Source of the DNA: an uncultured Sutterella sp. | GTDB lineage: Bacteria > Pseudomonadota > Gammaproteobacteria > Burkholderiales > Burkholderiaceae_F | NCBI GenBank assembly: GCA_900542195.1 | Contig: UQNA01000038.1 | Location: 1-26,515 of the forward strand | Length of the DNA stretch: 26,515 bases | Direction of reading: 5' to 3' | Shown: positions 16,291 to 24,732 of the stretch, in pieces | Layout of the letters: every line of letters starts with the position of its first letter | Position numbering within the stretch: the stretch's first letter is position 1 | Notes under the pieces: generated by a model | Database searches by the model: none | What the model was told of the DNA's origin: nothing | The model's input: only the letters and a program-made list of their open reading frames with translations | Made by a program: the position numbers and the translations under genes

Positions 16291-17808
16291 ATGAATAAAC
16301 CCGTCGTAACAGCATTAGCTGCCGCTCTTGCTATCAGTTTGGGAACAATCTCTTATGCAGCTGACCACAAGGTCAACACGGACTTGGTCGTTGTGGGAGC
16401 CGGTTCCGCTGGCTTGAGCGCAGCTGTTCAAGGTGCGGAATTAGGCAAGAAGGTTGTTCTTCTTGAAAAGAATCCGTTTGTAGGCGGCAATTCTCAGCAT
16501 GCCGAAGGTTTGTTTGCCGTTGATTCCGAATGGAACCGTCTGCGCGGTGATCCTTTGACACGCCAGCAGGCTTATGAAGCCTTTATTCAAAAGCAAAACC
16601 ATATGGTTGATCCATACAAAAATAAAGACTTCGTAGAAGGTTCTGCTGAAAATATTGAGTGGCTGGCATCCCATGGCATCGAGTTTGAAGTCAGACGCGA
16701 AACTCCATTGAAAGATAATACCTGGCATATTATTAAGAACTTCAAAGGCACAGACCATGGTGCAGGCCTGATTAAAGGCTTGAAAGAAGCTGCCGACAAA
16801 CTTGGCGTAGATACAAAACTTGCTACTCCGGCCGTTGATTTAATTACCAAAGACGGCAAGGTTGTAGGCGTTATCGCCAAGGATGCTAAAGGCGACACTT
16901 ACACCATCAACTCTAAGGCTGTCATTCTTGCTTCCGGAAGCTTCGGTGATGATCCTCAGAAAGTAAAAGATTGGGGCCATAGAGATCCTGAAGGCTGGAA
17001 GTCCTCGGTTCCGGTTAATAAGACCGGCGACGGCATTGTGATGGCCATGAAAGCCGGTGCTGAAAGAGGTCCTGTCAGCTTCATCGGCCATTTGGGAACC
17101 GAAGGCAAAGGCATTAAGTTCTTAAGCAACTTGTACGGTGTTTCTTGGCAACCGGGAAATTTGTGGGTTAACAGATTGGGTCAGCGCTTTACTGACGAAT
17201 CTACCTGCAACGCCTTCAGTGAAGCTGCAAATGCAATTTACGTACAGCCGGGTCACTATGGCTGGGCTATCTTTGATGAAAACACCGTCGAATATTTGAT
17301 GAACAAAGGTGCTGATTCCGGTATCGGCGTATTGGTTCCAATCGGAACGAAGTACACCAATCTGAAGAACGACATCAAAGACGCATTGGCAGCTGACAGC
17401 GACGGCTTCAAAGAAGCTGATTCCGTAGCTGCTCTAGCTAAGGCCATTAACGTTCCGGCAGAAACTCTCGAAAAGACAGTCGCTGAGTACAACAAGACAT
17501 GCGAACTCCAGCATGATCCGATGTTCTTGAAAGATCGCCGTTATCTCAGACCGCTTACCGGCAAGAAACTCTATGCGTTGAAGCTTAAATCCTATTTCTT
17601 CAGCGCCTATGGCGGCTTGATTACTAACAGGGATCACCAAGTTTTAACAAAAGACAGTAAGCCGATTCCGGGTCTTTATGCTGCAGGCTTGGAAGTTTCC
17701 AACATGGTTGGACCAACATACCCGGACTTCTTCTCCGGCCATGCTTTCGGATTTGCTTCTTATTCCGGCCGCCATGCCGCTAAGAATGCTGTTGAAGCCA
17801 TGAAGTAA
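16291..17808 (+). CDS. Exported FAD-dependent oxidoreductase (FAD_binding_2; fumarate-reductase-like flavoprotein, substrate unknown)
   Basis: 505 residues from ATG 16291, preceded by AAGGAGAAG. A Sec signal peptide (about 1-23, cleavage after SYA) sends it to the periplasm. The FAD motif VVGAGSAGLSAAV starts near residue 35 and ends in Glu59 (VVLLEKN); the FAD-interacting NPFVGGNS follows, and PIPGLYAAGLEV lies near the C-terminus. It has no haem-binding CxxCH, so a separate cytochrome or quinol-linked partner must supply electrons. Compared with fumarate reductases of the Shewanella Fcc3 type, the fumarate-binding HTMGG appears as SAYGG and the GANRLGG stretch as TYPDFFSGHA, so fumarate is an unlikely substrate. 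It is monocistronic with its own terminator. An in-frame start at 16243 would give a poorer signal sequence. Confidence 0.88.
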   Translation: MNKPVVTALAAALAISLGTISYAADHKVNTDLVVVGAGSAGLSAAVQGAELGKKVVLLEKNPFVGGNSQHAEGLFAVDSEWNRLRGDPLTRQQAYEAFIQKQNHMVDPYKNKDFVEGSAENIEWLASHGIEFEVRRETPLKDNTWHIIKNFKGTDHGAGLIKGLKEAADKLGVDTKLATPAVDLITKDGKVVGVIAKDAKGDTYTINSKAVILASGSFGDDPQKVKDWGHRDPEGWKSSVPVNKTGDGIVMAMKAGAERGPVSFIGHLGTEGKGIKFLSNLYGVSWQPGNLWVNRLGQRFTDESTCNAFSEAANAIYVQPGHYGWAIFDENTVEYLMNKGADSGIGVLVPIGTKYTNLKNDIKDALAADSDGFKEADSVAALAKAINVPAETLEKTVAEYNKTCELQHDPMFLKDRRYLRPLTGKKLYALKLKSYFFSAYGGLITNRDHQVLTKDSKPIPGLYAAGLEVSNMVGPTYPDFFSGHAFGFASYSGRHAAKNAVEAMK

Positions 17809-17827
17809 TTTTTATTCTTTGATTTGA

Positions 17828-17871
17828 AACCGCTTCTGAGGTCCTACGGGAATGGATAGAAGCGGTTTTTT
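17828..17871 (+). terminator. Rho-independent terminator after the flavoprotein
   Basis: AACCGCTTCT (17828-17837) pairs perfectly over ten bases with AGAAGCGGTT (17858-17867), followed by a run of T to 17871. Confidence 0.88.
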
Positions 17872-17949
17872 CAATATTTTTAAGGACGAGTTGGGGTAGT
17901 AAGAGAAAAAGTTTGTTAAAGGAGATACCTAGGAAAAGTCTTCAATGAA

Positions 17950-17978
17950 TTACGACAATCTAATAACTTCACTACAAT
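17950..17978 (+). promoter_or_regulatory. Candidate promoter of the AAA-ATPase/nuclease gene
   Basis: TTACGA (17950-17955), a 17-base spacer and TACAAT (17973-17978). Transcription would begin near 17985, after the in-frame ATG at 17980, which supports the ATG at 18013 as the real start. Confidence 0.4.
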
Positions 17979-18012
17979 CATGTTGTGGAGAACTACAAAA
18001 GATCGTGAACCC

Positions 18013-19620
18013 ATGAATGAATTAAAGCCGCTTCCGTTGGGAAACTCATCGTTTCCAAGAATTCGAGTAACAGACCAGATCTATGTAGATAAAACTCGCT
18101 TGATTTTTGATTTAGCCTCAAAGGCGGAGAAGTTTTTTTTAGCACGTCCTAGAAGATTCGGAAAATCTCTTTTGATTTCGACTTTTGAATCTTTGTTCAA
18201 ATATGGACTGAGAGACTTCCAAGGGTTGGAAATTGAAAAGCTATGGAAAGAAAAAAATACATTCAATGTGGTTAGGATCGATTTCTTGGAAATTAAGAAT
18301 TACCTTTCTGCGGATGATTTTTCTTCAAAATTAGATTCACTTTTAGTGAGAAGGTTTCAAGAATTTGGATTTGTTTATGCTCCCAATCCTCTTTCTTCCC
18401 CAATAGATCAAATTTCTGATTGGTTAAGGAGGCAGCCTGTTAATTCCTTTGTCATTTTGATTGATGAATATGATTCACCACTTACTGCCTGTCTGAATGA
18501 CAAGAAGTTATTTGAAAAAGTTCGAAGTCGATTGGCTGAGTTCTACTCCGCTCTCAAGTCAAATGATGAACAAATTCGCTTTTTGTTCATTACAGGAATA
18601 ACAAAGTTTAGTAAAACTAGTATTTTTTCGGAACTTAATAACCTATCTGATATTTCCTTAGATCACAAATATAGTAACCTTTTAGGTTACACCTCAGAGG
18701 AGATAAGAAGTTACTTTGGTGGATATTTAAGGAGAGCCGCAGATACAGTACAAATTTCTCCCCAAGAGCTCTTTCTGGAATTGATAAAGCATTATGACGG
18801 CTTTTGTTTTGATAGGTTAGTTTCGGAACACGTCTTTGCTCCCTGGTCTGTTTTGAAATTTTTATCCTCTCCGGAGAACGGCTTTATTGACTACTGGTTT
18901 GAAAGCGGAGGAAAACCGACTGCGTTAACTCAATACTTCAAATCACATGCTATGGCAGATCCGGCTCAATTTGACAAGGAGAAACTTGTTCCTTTCTCCG
19001 AGTTGACTGGTTCATCGGATGCTGAGACATTATCTGACGTTGCTCTTCTAACCCAAGCAGGATACCTAACGTTGAAGAAAATTGTCGGCTCCACTGCTTA
19101 TGTCGGATATCCGAATGTTGAGGTGAAGAAGGCTATGGCCTTGTTGTATACAGGACAGTTACTTTCATCTAAAACGGTTGAACAGGTTGGTGCGGACAAT
19201 ATTGCATATCGCTTAGCGACGGAAAATCCCGAATCTATTGTTCATCTTCTGAACTGTTTATTTCGCTCCATTGACTATCAGAAATATCCGGTGAAGGATG
19301 AATACAGCCTCCGTGCTTTTGTTCAAGTGTTTTTTGCGGGCGCAGGTCTTGAAGCACGAGCGGAAGTTCACAACCACCTAGGGCGCAGTGATCTGGAAGT
19401 TAAGGCTGGTAGCAGATATTGGGTTATGGAATTTAAATGTGCGGAAAGAGCAGAGAATGTCTCAAGGAAGCTGGAAGAAGCTGTTTCTCAGCTGAATGAG
19501 AAGAATTATGGTCTTCAAAGACGTGACGAAGAAATTATCCGCCTCGCCTTGGTATTTAGTCTCGAGAAAAGAGAGTTTGTAAAATGGAAGTCACTGGAGG
19601 ATTTTGAAAAAACTTGCTGA
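18013..19620 (+). CDS. AAA-ATPase-like / PD-(D/E)XK nuclease-like protein (DUF1703 family)
   Basis: 535 residues from ATG 18013. The N-terminus (LKPLPLGNSSFPRIR, then YVDKT) is the signature of the AAA-ATPase-like family PF09820. The P-loop is the family's variant RPRRFGKS (45-52), and Walker B is VILIDEYDSP (about 147-156). The C-terminal PD-(D/E)XK-like domain has GRSDLEV with Asp460 and EFK with Glu473 and Lys475. The family is multicopy in many gut anaerobes and has no settled function; a DNA-directed role is inferred from the nuclease-like site. The gene is more AT-rich than its neighbours, and it stands between the conserved glt and mla blocks without a visible partner, all of which suggests horizontal acquisition. 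No good ribosome binding site is seen. Confidence 0.88.
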   Translation: MNELKPLPLGNSSFPRIRVTDQIYVDKTRLIFDLASKAEKFFLARPRRFGKSLLISTFESLFKYGLRDFQGLEIEKLWKEKNTFNVVRIDFLEIKNYLSADDFSSKLDSLLVRRFQEFGFVYAPNPLSSPIDQISDWLRRQPVNSFVILIDEYDSPLTACLNDKKLFEKVRSRLAEFYSALKSNDEQIRFLFITGITKFSKTSIFSELNNLSDISLDHKYSNLLGYTSEEIRSYFGGYLRRAADTVQISPQELFLELIKHYDGFCFDRLVSEHVFAPWSVLKFLSSPENGFIDYWFESGGKPTALTQYFKSHAMADPAQFDKEKLVPFSELTGSSDAETLSDVALLTQAGYLTLKKIVGSTAYVGYPNVEVKKAMALLYTGQLLSSKTVEQVGADNIAYRLATENPESIVHLLNCLFRSIDYQKYPVKDEYSLRAFVQVFFAGAGLEARAEVHNHLGRSDLEVKAGSRYWVMEFKCAERAENVSRKLEEAVSQLNEKNYGLQRRDEEIIRLALVFSLEKREFVKWKSLEDFEKTC

Positions 19621-19834
19621 TGAAAAATCTCATCCACTCCTCTGATTGACAAGAAACATCGCAATTGAAAAACAAAATGCTTTATTGGGTTTTGCCTGGA
19701 CAGAAAACTTTTGTATACATCAGATCAAAACCGGTAAATGCTGATGGTAGATTCTTTCAGAAACACTTTAGGATTTGAAAAGAAACTTGTTGAATCTATT
19801 TCCTATTTGAACTCCTGAACAGTTTTCATTGTGG

Positions 19835-19869
19835 CATAATCTGCTCAAGACTGAACGTGCATTCAGTCT
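19835..19869 (+). promoter_or_regulatory. mla operon promoter -10 element with adjacent 5' hairpin
   Basis: TGG-CATAAT (extended -10, CATAAT at 19835-19840) is followed seven bases later by AGACTGAA (19848-19855), a six-base loop and TTCAGTCT (19862-19869), an eight-pair perfect stem, then TTTATTTTTT. The hairpin would sit at the very 5' end of the mla transcript. It may stabilise the mRNA or act as an attenuator, because the T-rich tail resembles an intrinsic terminator. Confidence 0.45.
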
Positions 19870-19898
19870 TTTATTTTTTAGTACTTGACTGGTTTGTT

Positions 19899-20705
19899 AT
19901 GAAAAAGGGAGACACTTTATTAGATATTAAGAATATGAGTTTTTCTTATGGAGAACGCATCATTCTTGATGACGTGGACCTCTCTTTTAAGTTGGGTTCC
20001 GTCGTGGCAATCATGGGCGGATCCGGTATGGGTAAAACAACCCTGCTAAAACTCATCGGAGGCCTTTTAACGCCGCAGAAGGGGACGGTGACATTTGCCG
20101 GTCAGAAGGTCGATACTTCCGATTCTGCAGCTCTCTACAAAATTAGAAGAAGCATGGGAATGCTTTTTCAATTCGGTGCGTTATTTACTGACATGACGGT
20201 CTTTGATAACGTTGCTTTCCCGCTTAGAGAACAAACCAATCTTTCCGAAGAACTTATTCGCTCTCTTGTTTTGATGAAGCTGGATGCGGTTGGGCTGAGG
20301 GGAGCTGCTTCTCTTTATCCTGCGGAAATTTCCGGCGGTATGAGCCGAAGAGTGGCATTGGCAAGAACAATCGCTTTGGATCCGCTGCTGATTATGTATG
20401 ACGAACCGTTTGCAGGTTTGGACCCGATTTCCATGGGCGTCACATCTCAATTGATAAGAAAACTCAATGATGCATTAGGCTCAACCAGCATTATTGTTAC
20501 TCATGACGTGGCCGAGACTTTCGAAATTGCTGACTACGTTTACATGATTTCAAGCGGAAAAATCGCAGCCCAAGGTACTCCGGAAGATCTTCGGCATAGT
20601 CAAGATCCTTTTGTGGTCCAATTTATCAACGGGCTGCCTGACGGTCCTGTTAAATTCCAATATCCCGCACCGCCGTTTGCAAAAGATTTAGGACTCGAAG
20701 CATGA
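19899..20705 (+). CDS. mlaF: Mla phospholipid transport system ATP-binding protein MlaF
   Basis: Cytoplasmic ATPase of the MlaFEDB complex, which drives phospholipid movement between inner membrane and periplasmic MlaC to keep the outer membrane asymmetric. 268 residues from ATG 19899. Walker A is GGSGMGKT (40-47), the ABC signature is ISGGMSRR, Walker B is LLIMYDEPFAGLDP, and the switch His is in IIVTHDVAE. The GGM signature and FQFGALFTDMTVFDNVAFP are typical of MlaF/Ttg2A. An in-frame GTG at 19857 lies inside the leader hairpin and is less likely. It overlaps mlaE by ATGA. Confidence 0.95.
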   Translation: MKKGDTLLDIKNMSFSYGERIILDDVDLSFKLGSVVAIMGGSGMGKTTLLKLIGGLLTPQKGTVTFAGQKVDTSDSAALYKIRRSMGMLFQFGALFTDMTVFDNVAFPLREQTNLSEELIRSLVLMKLDAVGLRGAASLYPAEISGGMSRRVALARTIALDPLLIMYDEPFAGLDPISMGVTSQLIRKLNDALGSTSIIVTHDVAETFEIADYVYMISSGKIAAQGTPEDLRHSQDPFVVQFINGLPDGPVKFQYPAPPFAKDLGLEA

Positions 20706-21490
20706 ACATTTATAACAAAATAGCTAGCCTGGGAGGGTGGAGTCTGGAGAAGATACAAGAACTTGGAAAGTTCGGAGTCTTCAGTTTTCGTCTTTTTAAA
20801 AATTTAGGCTCCGCCTTTGTTAATTTTCAGTCCACAATCCGCCAAATTTTCTTTGTTGGTAATTACTCACTCGTAATTATTCTCGTTAGCGGCTTGTTCG
20901 TAGGCTTTGTTCTTGGTCTTCAGGGAGATTATGTTCTTTCTACCTACGGAAGCGAACAGGCTCTTGGCGTTTTAGTTGCACTTTCTTTGCTTAGAGAGCT
21001 TGGCCCGGTGGTCACCGCATTGCTGTTTGCTGGACGAGCCGGAACCTCTTTGACGGCAGAAATTGGTTTGATGAATGCGGGCGAGCAGCTTTCTGCTATG
21101 GAAATGATGGGCGTCGATCCCGTTAAGCAAGTTCTTGAACCTCGTTTCTTGGCTGTTGTAATTTCAATGCCGCTGCTGGCAATTCTGTTTTCTGCCGTGG
21201 GCATCATAGGCGGCTGGATTGTTGCCGTTCCAATGATTGGTTTGGACAGCGGAGCCTTCTGGTCACAAATGCAAGCCGGCGTCGCTCTGTGGGAAGACAT
21301 TGGCAACGGAATTCTTAAATCTTTTTTCTTTGGTCTTGCTGTAGGTTTAATCTCTCTGTACGAGGGTTATATGGCTCGTCCTACACCGGAGGGGGTATCT
21401 CGTGCGACAACCAAGACTGTTGTTATTTCTTCACTGGTTGTACTGGGGCTGGACTTCATGTTGACCGCCCTCATGTTTACTAGTTCTTAA
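20702..21490 (+). CDS. mlaE: Mla phospholipid transport system permease MlaE
   Basis: Integral inner-membrane permease of the MlaFEDB transporter. 262 residues, family length. It contains the MlaE-typical LLRELGPVVTALLFAGRAGT and AEIGLMNAGEQLSAMEMMGV (EQ loop that contacts the ATPase), followed by DPVKQVLEPRFLAVVISMPLL. About five hydrophobic segments follow an amphipathic N-terminal interface helix. Overlaps mlaF by four bases. Confidence 0.96.
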   Translation: MNIYNKIASLGGWSLEKIQELGKFGVFSFRLFKNLGSAFVNFQSTIRQIFFVGNYSLVIILVSGLFVGFVLGLQGDYVLSTYGSEQALGVLVALSLLRELGPVVTALLFAGRAGTSLTAEIGLMNAGEQLSAMEMMGVDPVKQVLEPRFLAVVISMPLLAILFSAVGIIGGWIVAVPMIGLDSGAFWSQMQAGVALWEDIGNGILKSFFFGLAVGLISLYEGYMARPTPEGVSRATTKTVVISSLVVLGLDFMLTALMFTSS

Positions 21491-21503
21491 GGTTGGCTTC
21501 TAT

Positions 21504-21977
21504 ATGCAAAACAATACTAAAGTTAACTTTTTTGTAGGCCTGTTCGTATTATTCGCTGCAGTAGGTCTTCTTTTTCTAGCCTTGCAGGCATCAAACCTCA
21601 CATCCTTTACCTCAGGTAAAACATACGAAGTGACTGCTTATTTCGACAATATCGGAGGATTAAAGGTTAGAGCCCCTGTCAGAAGTGCCGGTGTTACCGT
21701 CGGAAGAGTTAAAAGCATTTCTTATGACAACAATAAATTCGAAGCCAAGTTAGTGCTTGGTATAGAAAGTAAGTATCAATTTCCCGAAGATACTTCGGCT
21801 AAAATTTTGACTAGTGGGTTAATTGGAGAACAATATATTGGCTTGCAGCCTGGTTCTGAAGAAGAAAATCTGAAGAACGGCTCTCAAATCTTATACACCC
21901 AGAGTGCAGTTGTTCTTGAGAATTTGATTAGTCAGTTCCTCTTTAACAAGGCTGAGGAAAACAACGGAGGCAAGTAG
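21504..21977 (+). CDS. mlaD: Mla system MCE-domain substrate-binding protein MlaD
   Basis: Membrane-anchored MCE protein forming the hexameric periplasmic ring of MlaFEDB. 157 residues: one N-terminal membrane anchor (about 8-28, FFVGLFVLFAAVGLLFLAL), then a single MCE domain (about 40-118) with YFDNIGGLKVRAPVRSAGV and VGRVKSI, then ILTSGLIGEQYIGLQPG, and a short helical tail (VVLENLISQFLF). Length and single MCE domain fit the E. coli type. It starts 13 bases after mlaE with AAGG upstream. Confidence 0.95.
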   Translation: MQNNTKVNFFVGLFVLFAAVGLLFLALQASNLTSFTSGKTYEVTAYFDNIGGLKVRAPVRSAGVTVGRVKSISYDNNKFEAKLVLGIESKYQFPEDTSAKILTSGLIGEQYIGLQPGSEEENLKNGSQILYTQSAVVLENLISQFLFNKAEENNGGK

Positions 21978-21985
21978 GAGATTTT

Positions 21986-22774
21986 ATGAAAAATAATAAA
22001 TTATTGGCAGCCGCTGTGTTGACAGGCACCATGCTTTTAAGCGGATGTGCTTCTGTTCCGGATGGTGCCGGCTCAAATCCTAAAGACCCATGGGAGGCAA
22101 TGAACCGCCAAACCTTTGCATTTAACCAAGGATTTGATACGGTGATTTCAAGACCTTTGGCAAAAGGTTATCAGTTCATTACACCGAAACCGGTTAGAGA
22201 AAGCGTAACACGCGTATTCAAGAATACGATGGAGCCGGCTAACGCAGTCAACAACGTAATGCAAGGCAAAGTCGAAGATGGAATCCTTTCTTTATTCCGT
22301 TTAATGATTAACTCTACTGTCGGGGTTGCAGGGATTTTTGACGTAGCCCAGGAAGTTGGAATTGAACGTAAGGAAGAAGATGTTGGTCAGACTCTGGCTG
22401 TATGGGGCATTTCCAGCGGTCCTTTCTTGGTTATTCCAATTATCGGACCGTCTACTGTACGTGACGGCATTGCACTCGTCCCTGAAGTTTTCTTAGACCC
22501 CAATACCTATATCGGTCATCCGGCCACCAAATGGTCTTGGTGGGGAGCAAAATATGTTAGCGCAAGAGAAAGGCTTCTTCCTGTGACTGACATGCTTGAC
22601 AGTGCGGTCGATCCTTACATTGCAATGAGAAACGCTTATTTGCAGTCTCGCCAGTCAGCCATTCAGGACGGAGATGAACCTGCGGTTATTCCGGCTTCTT
22701 CCATGCTTGATCCGTTTGCAGAGGATGATGAGCCGGATACCAAAGCTGAGCCTAAGAAGGACGGTAAAAAATGA
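21986..22774 (+). CDS. mlaA: Outer-membrane lipoprotein MlaA (VacJ family)
   Basis: Outer-membrane lipoprotein that removes misplaced phospholipids from the outer leaflet and hands them to MlaC. 262 residues with a lipobox LLSGC giving lipidated Cys21; position +2 is Ala, so outer-membrane sorting is expected. VacJ motifs include DPWEAMNRQTFAFNQGFD, VNNVMQGKVEDG, the FRLMINSTVGVAGIFD segment and GPFLVIPIIGPSTVRDG. An acidic, Lys-rich C-terminal tail (EDDEPDTKAEPKKDGKK) is added. In E. coli this gene is separate from mlaFEDCB; here it is fourth in the operon, as in other betaproteobacteria. TAGGAG precedes the start; it overlaps mlaC by ATGA. Confidence 0.95.
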   Translation: MKNNKLLAAAVLTGTMLLSGCASVPDGAGSNPKDPWEAMNRQTFAFNQGFDTVISRPLAKGYQFITPKPVRESVTRVFKNTMEPANAVNNVMQGKVEDGILSLFRLMINSTVGVAGIFDVAQEVGIERKEEDVGQTLAVWGISSGPFLVIPIIGPSTVRDGIALVPEVFLDPNTYIGHPATKWSWWGAKYVSARERLLPVTDMLDSAVDPYIAMRNAYLQSRQSAIQDGDEPAVIPASSMLDPFAEDDEPDTKAEPKKDGKK

Positions 22775-23385
22775 GAAATCTCGGAAAGTTATTAGTTACT
22801 TTTGTTTTGACGCTGTGTACAGCAGTTTCTTTCGCATCTGTTAACTTGACCAATCCTCCGGAGCAAGTGATTACTGAAGTTACAGACGAAGTTTTAACGC
22901 AGATTAGAAATCATCCTGAACTTCAGAAAGAAGATCCTTCTGCGATTAATAATTTGGTAGATCAGCACATTCTTCCTTATTCTGATTTCCCTCGCATGAC
23001 GCGTATGGCAGTGGGTCCTCAATGGAGAAATGCCACTCCGGAGCAAAAGGAAGAGATTCAGACTTTATTTAGAAAGCTGTTGATTGCCGTTTACTCCGGT
23101 GCTTTGAAGGAAGCTTCCGAGTACTCTATGCAGCTTGGCAGAAACAACATCAATCCGAATGAAAAGGTTGTGTTGGTGAGAACTAAACTGACTGCTTCAC
23201 AAAGAGAACCGATCCAGCTTGATTATCGCCTCCTGAAGACAAAAGATAATGAATGGAAGGTATTTGATGTAAATGTCGGCGGTGTTTGGCTCGTTGAAAA
23301 CTACCGCAGCCAATTCGCCTCTGTTATTTCAAACGGCGGCATTAACGGGTTGATTACTGAACTTAGAAAGAAAGCTAATAAATAA
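22771..23385 (+). CDS. mlaC: Periplasmic phospholipid-binding protein MlaC
   Basis: Soluble periplasmic shuttle that carries phospholipid between the MlaA complex and MlaFEDB. 204 residues with a Sec signal peptide (cleavage near SFA, residue 22). Family motifs include YSDFPRMTRMAVGPQWRNAT followed by PEQKEEIQTLFRKLL, and YRLLKTKDNEWKVFDVNVGG followed by VWLVENYRSQF. Overlaps mlaA by four bases. Confidence 0.95.
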   Translation: MRNLGKLLVTFVLTLCTAVSFASVNLTNPPEQVITEVTDEVLTQIRNHPELQKEDPSAINNLVDQHILPYSDFPRMTRMAVGPQWRNATPEQKEEIQTLFRKLLIAVYSGALKEASEYSMQLGRNNINPNEKVVLVRTKLTASQREPIQLDYRLLKTKDNEWKVFDVNVGGVWLVENYRSQFASVISNGGINGLITELRKKANK

Positions 23386-23386
23386 C

Positions 23387-23656
23387 ATGAAAATTAGCCA
23401 GCCGCAGATAACCAATGTAAATGCAATGGAGGTTCTGGATGAAGGACTAAAGGCTCTTAGACAGGGCGACTTCATCGTGGATTTGTCCGGAGTTGAACGC
23501 ATTGACAGTTCTGCTATTGCCATTGCTTTGAAATGGAAGCAAGAAGCACAAAAACTAGGAGGCGATCTTAAATTTATTCATGCCTCTGAAAATCTTAAAA
23601 AGCTTAGTGATCTTTACAATGTCTCTTCGTTATTGATGTCACCATCCAAGCAATAG
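23387..23656 (+). CDS. mlaB: STAS-domain protein MlaB
   Basis: Cytoplasmic STAS-domain subunit that binds MlaF and supports ATPase activity. 89 residues, full family length. The core is FIVDLSGVERIDSSAIAIAL, with the DSSA that aligns with the regulatory Ser/Thr of STAS proteins, followed by LKWKQEAQKLGGDLKFI. It begins one base after the mlaC stop and closes the operon. Confidence 0.92.
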   Translation: MKISQPQITNVNAMEVLDEGLKALRQGDFIVDLSGVERIDSSAIAIALKWKQEAQKLGGDLKFIHASENLKKLSDLYNVSSLLMSPSKQ

Positions 23657-23703
23657 ACATTCCTCAAGTAATAGAGCTATTTAAGAAATAATGTAAACGA
23701 TTG

Positions 23704-23723
23704 GCCAGGACAAAAGTTCTGGC
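23704..23723. other. Hairpin downstream of mlaB
   Basis: GCCAGGAC (23704-23711), loop AAAA, GTTCTGGC (23716-23723): eight pairs with one G-U, extendable by A-T pairs outward. No T run follows, so it is not a clear intrinsic terminator; it may protect the 3' end of the mla mRNA. No gene is seen in 23657-23895. CATAAT at 23855-23860 is a weak -10 candidate for the next gene. Confidence 0.4.
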
Positions 23724-23895
23724 TAAATTGTTGATGGGGCAGGCAACGAAATATAGAAGAGAAAAAGAGAGGCTCTTGACAATAAGGGATTCCATGAGGA
23801 GCAGGCTTTCCCGTAGAAGCGCCTCGAAGTCTGGAAAGCATCCAACTGAAGATTCATAATGAAATGGAAGTTTCTATTAGTTTGGATGCAAAAAA

Positions 23896-24483
23896 ATGAA
23901 AAAGTTTTTCCTTTTATCCGTTGCCTGTCTTTTAGTTACGGCTTTCGCCTCTGAAACATACGCAGCTAGACTTGGAGGAAGAGCGACAATTCGTCCGAGA
24001 AGCTCTGCCCCTAGAACCTACACTCCTCCCGCACGAGTTTATCGTCCCAATCCGGCCGTAAGAAGATTGAATCAGAATCAAGCGCAAGGTGCTGCTCCCG
24101 TACCCATTCCATTGTTTATCCCGCCGATTCTCGGTATGAACAATCTAGAAAAGCTAACTGAGACATCCTACCTTGTCAAAACCGGTATCAGAAGAAAAGA
24201 CGACGAAGTCAGCTTCTGGATGCTTAACAATAAAGAGAACAAGGACAGCAAGTCCGCAAAGATCCAGTACAAATTAAATTGCACTACCCGGCAGTTCACT
24301 ATTCTTGCTGGGGCAACATACTCCGAGCCAATGGGAAAAGGCAAAGAAATTTCCAAAGGCCGAGTCAACGATCAACCGCATGCAATTCCGACTGGGACTG
24401 TTATCGATTATCTCCATGGCAAGCTGTGCAAGAAGCCTGCCACAGCCCCGGCTGCAAACCCAGCAGCAGCTGCTGCTAAGTAA
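23896..24483 (+). CDS. Small secreted protein with Adhesin_E-like domain
   Basis: 195 residues. Sec signal peptide 1-23 (cleavage after TYA). A basic Pro/Arg/Tyr-rich stretch (about 28-57, with RTYTPPARVYRPNPAVRR) and a Pro-rich PVPIPLFIPPI (69-78) lead into a domain with WMLNNKENKD, YKLNCTTRQFTIL and a closing IPTGTVIDYLHGKLC, containing two Cys (129 and 178) that could form a disulfide. This arrangement resembles the surface-adhesin E-like family (PF16747), but I assign it only by pattern. The last 15 residues are almost all Ala and Pro. Function unknown; export is well supported. It has its own terminator. Confidence 0.75.
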   Translation: MKKFFLLSVACLLVTAFASETYAARLGGRATIRPRSSAPRTYTPPARVYRPNPAVRRLNQNQAQGAAPVPIPLFIPPILGMNNLEKLTETSYLVKTGIRRKDDEVSFWMLNNKENKDSKSAKIQYKLNCTTRQFTILAGATYSEPMGKGKEISKGRVNDQPHAIPTGTVIDYLHGKLCKKPATAPAANPAAAAAK

Positions 24484-24495
24484 AAAAAGAAGGAA

Positions 24496-24538
24496 AATCT
24501 GTTCTGGTGAGGCGTATAGCCACGTGGAGCAGATTTTT
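24496..24538 (+). terminator. Rho-independent terminator after the small secreted protein
   Basis: AATCTGTTC (24496-24504) pairs with GAGCAGATT (24527-24535) with one G-U, followed by T residues to 24538. Confidence 0.7.
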
Positions 24539-24732
24539 CTATCATAGTCTTCTGCAAGAAGTGAGCACGGTGTTTGTGTTTTCAATCGGCAAGAAAAGTC
24601 CCATAACTTGTCCGGTCCGATAGATGGCGTAAGGATTCCAAAGCAGATAGACGTAAGTGAGGTTATTTTTTCTCGGTGAAACTACGAAGATAAGATTTAA
24701 AAGTGAGTAATTTTTACTCCACTCTTTTTCGG

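Noticed and set aside
23704..23723. Hairpin after mlaB as an intrinsic terminator
   Set aside because: There is no T run on either strand, so I list it only as a hairpin.
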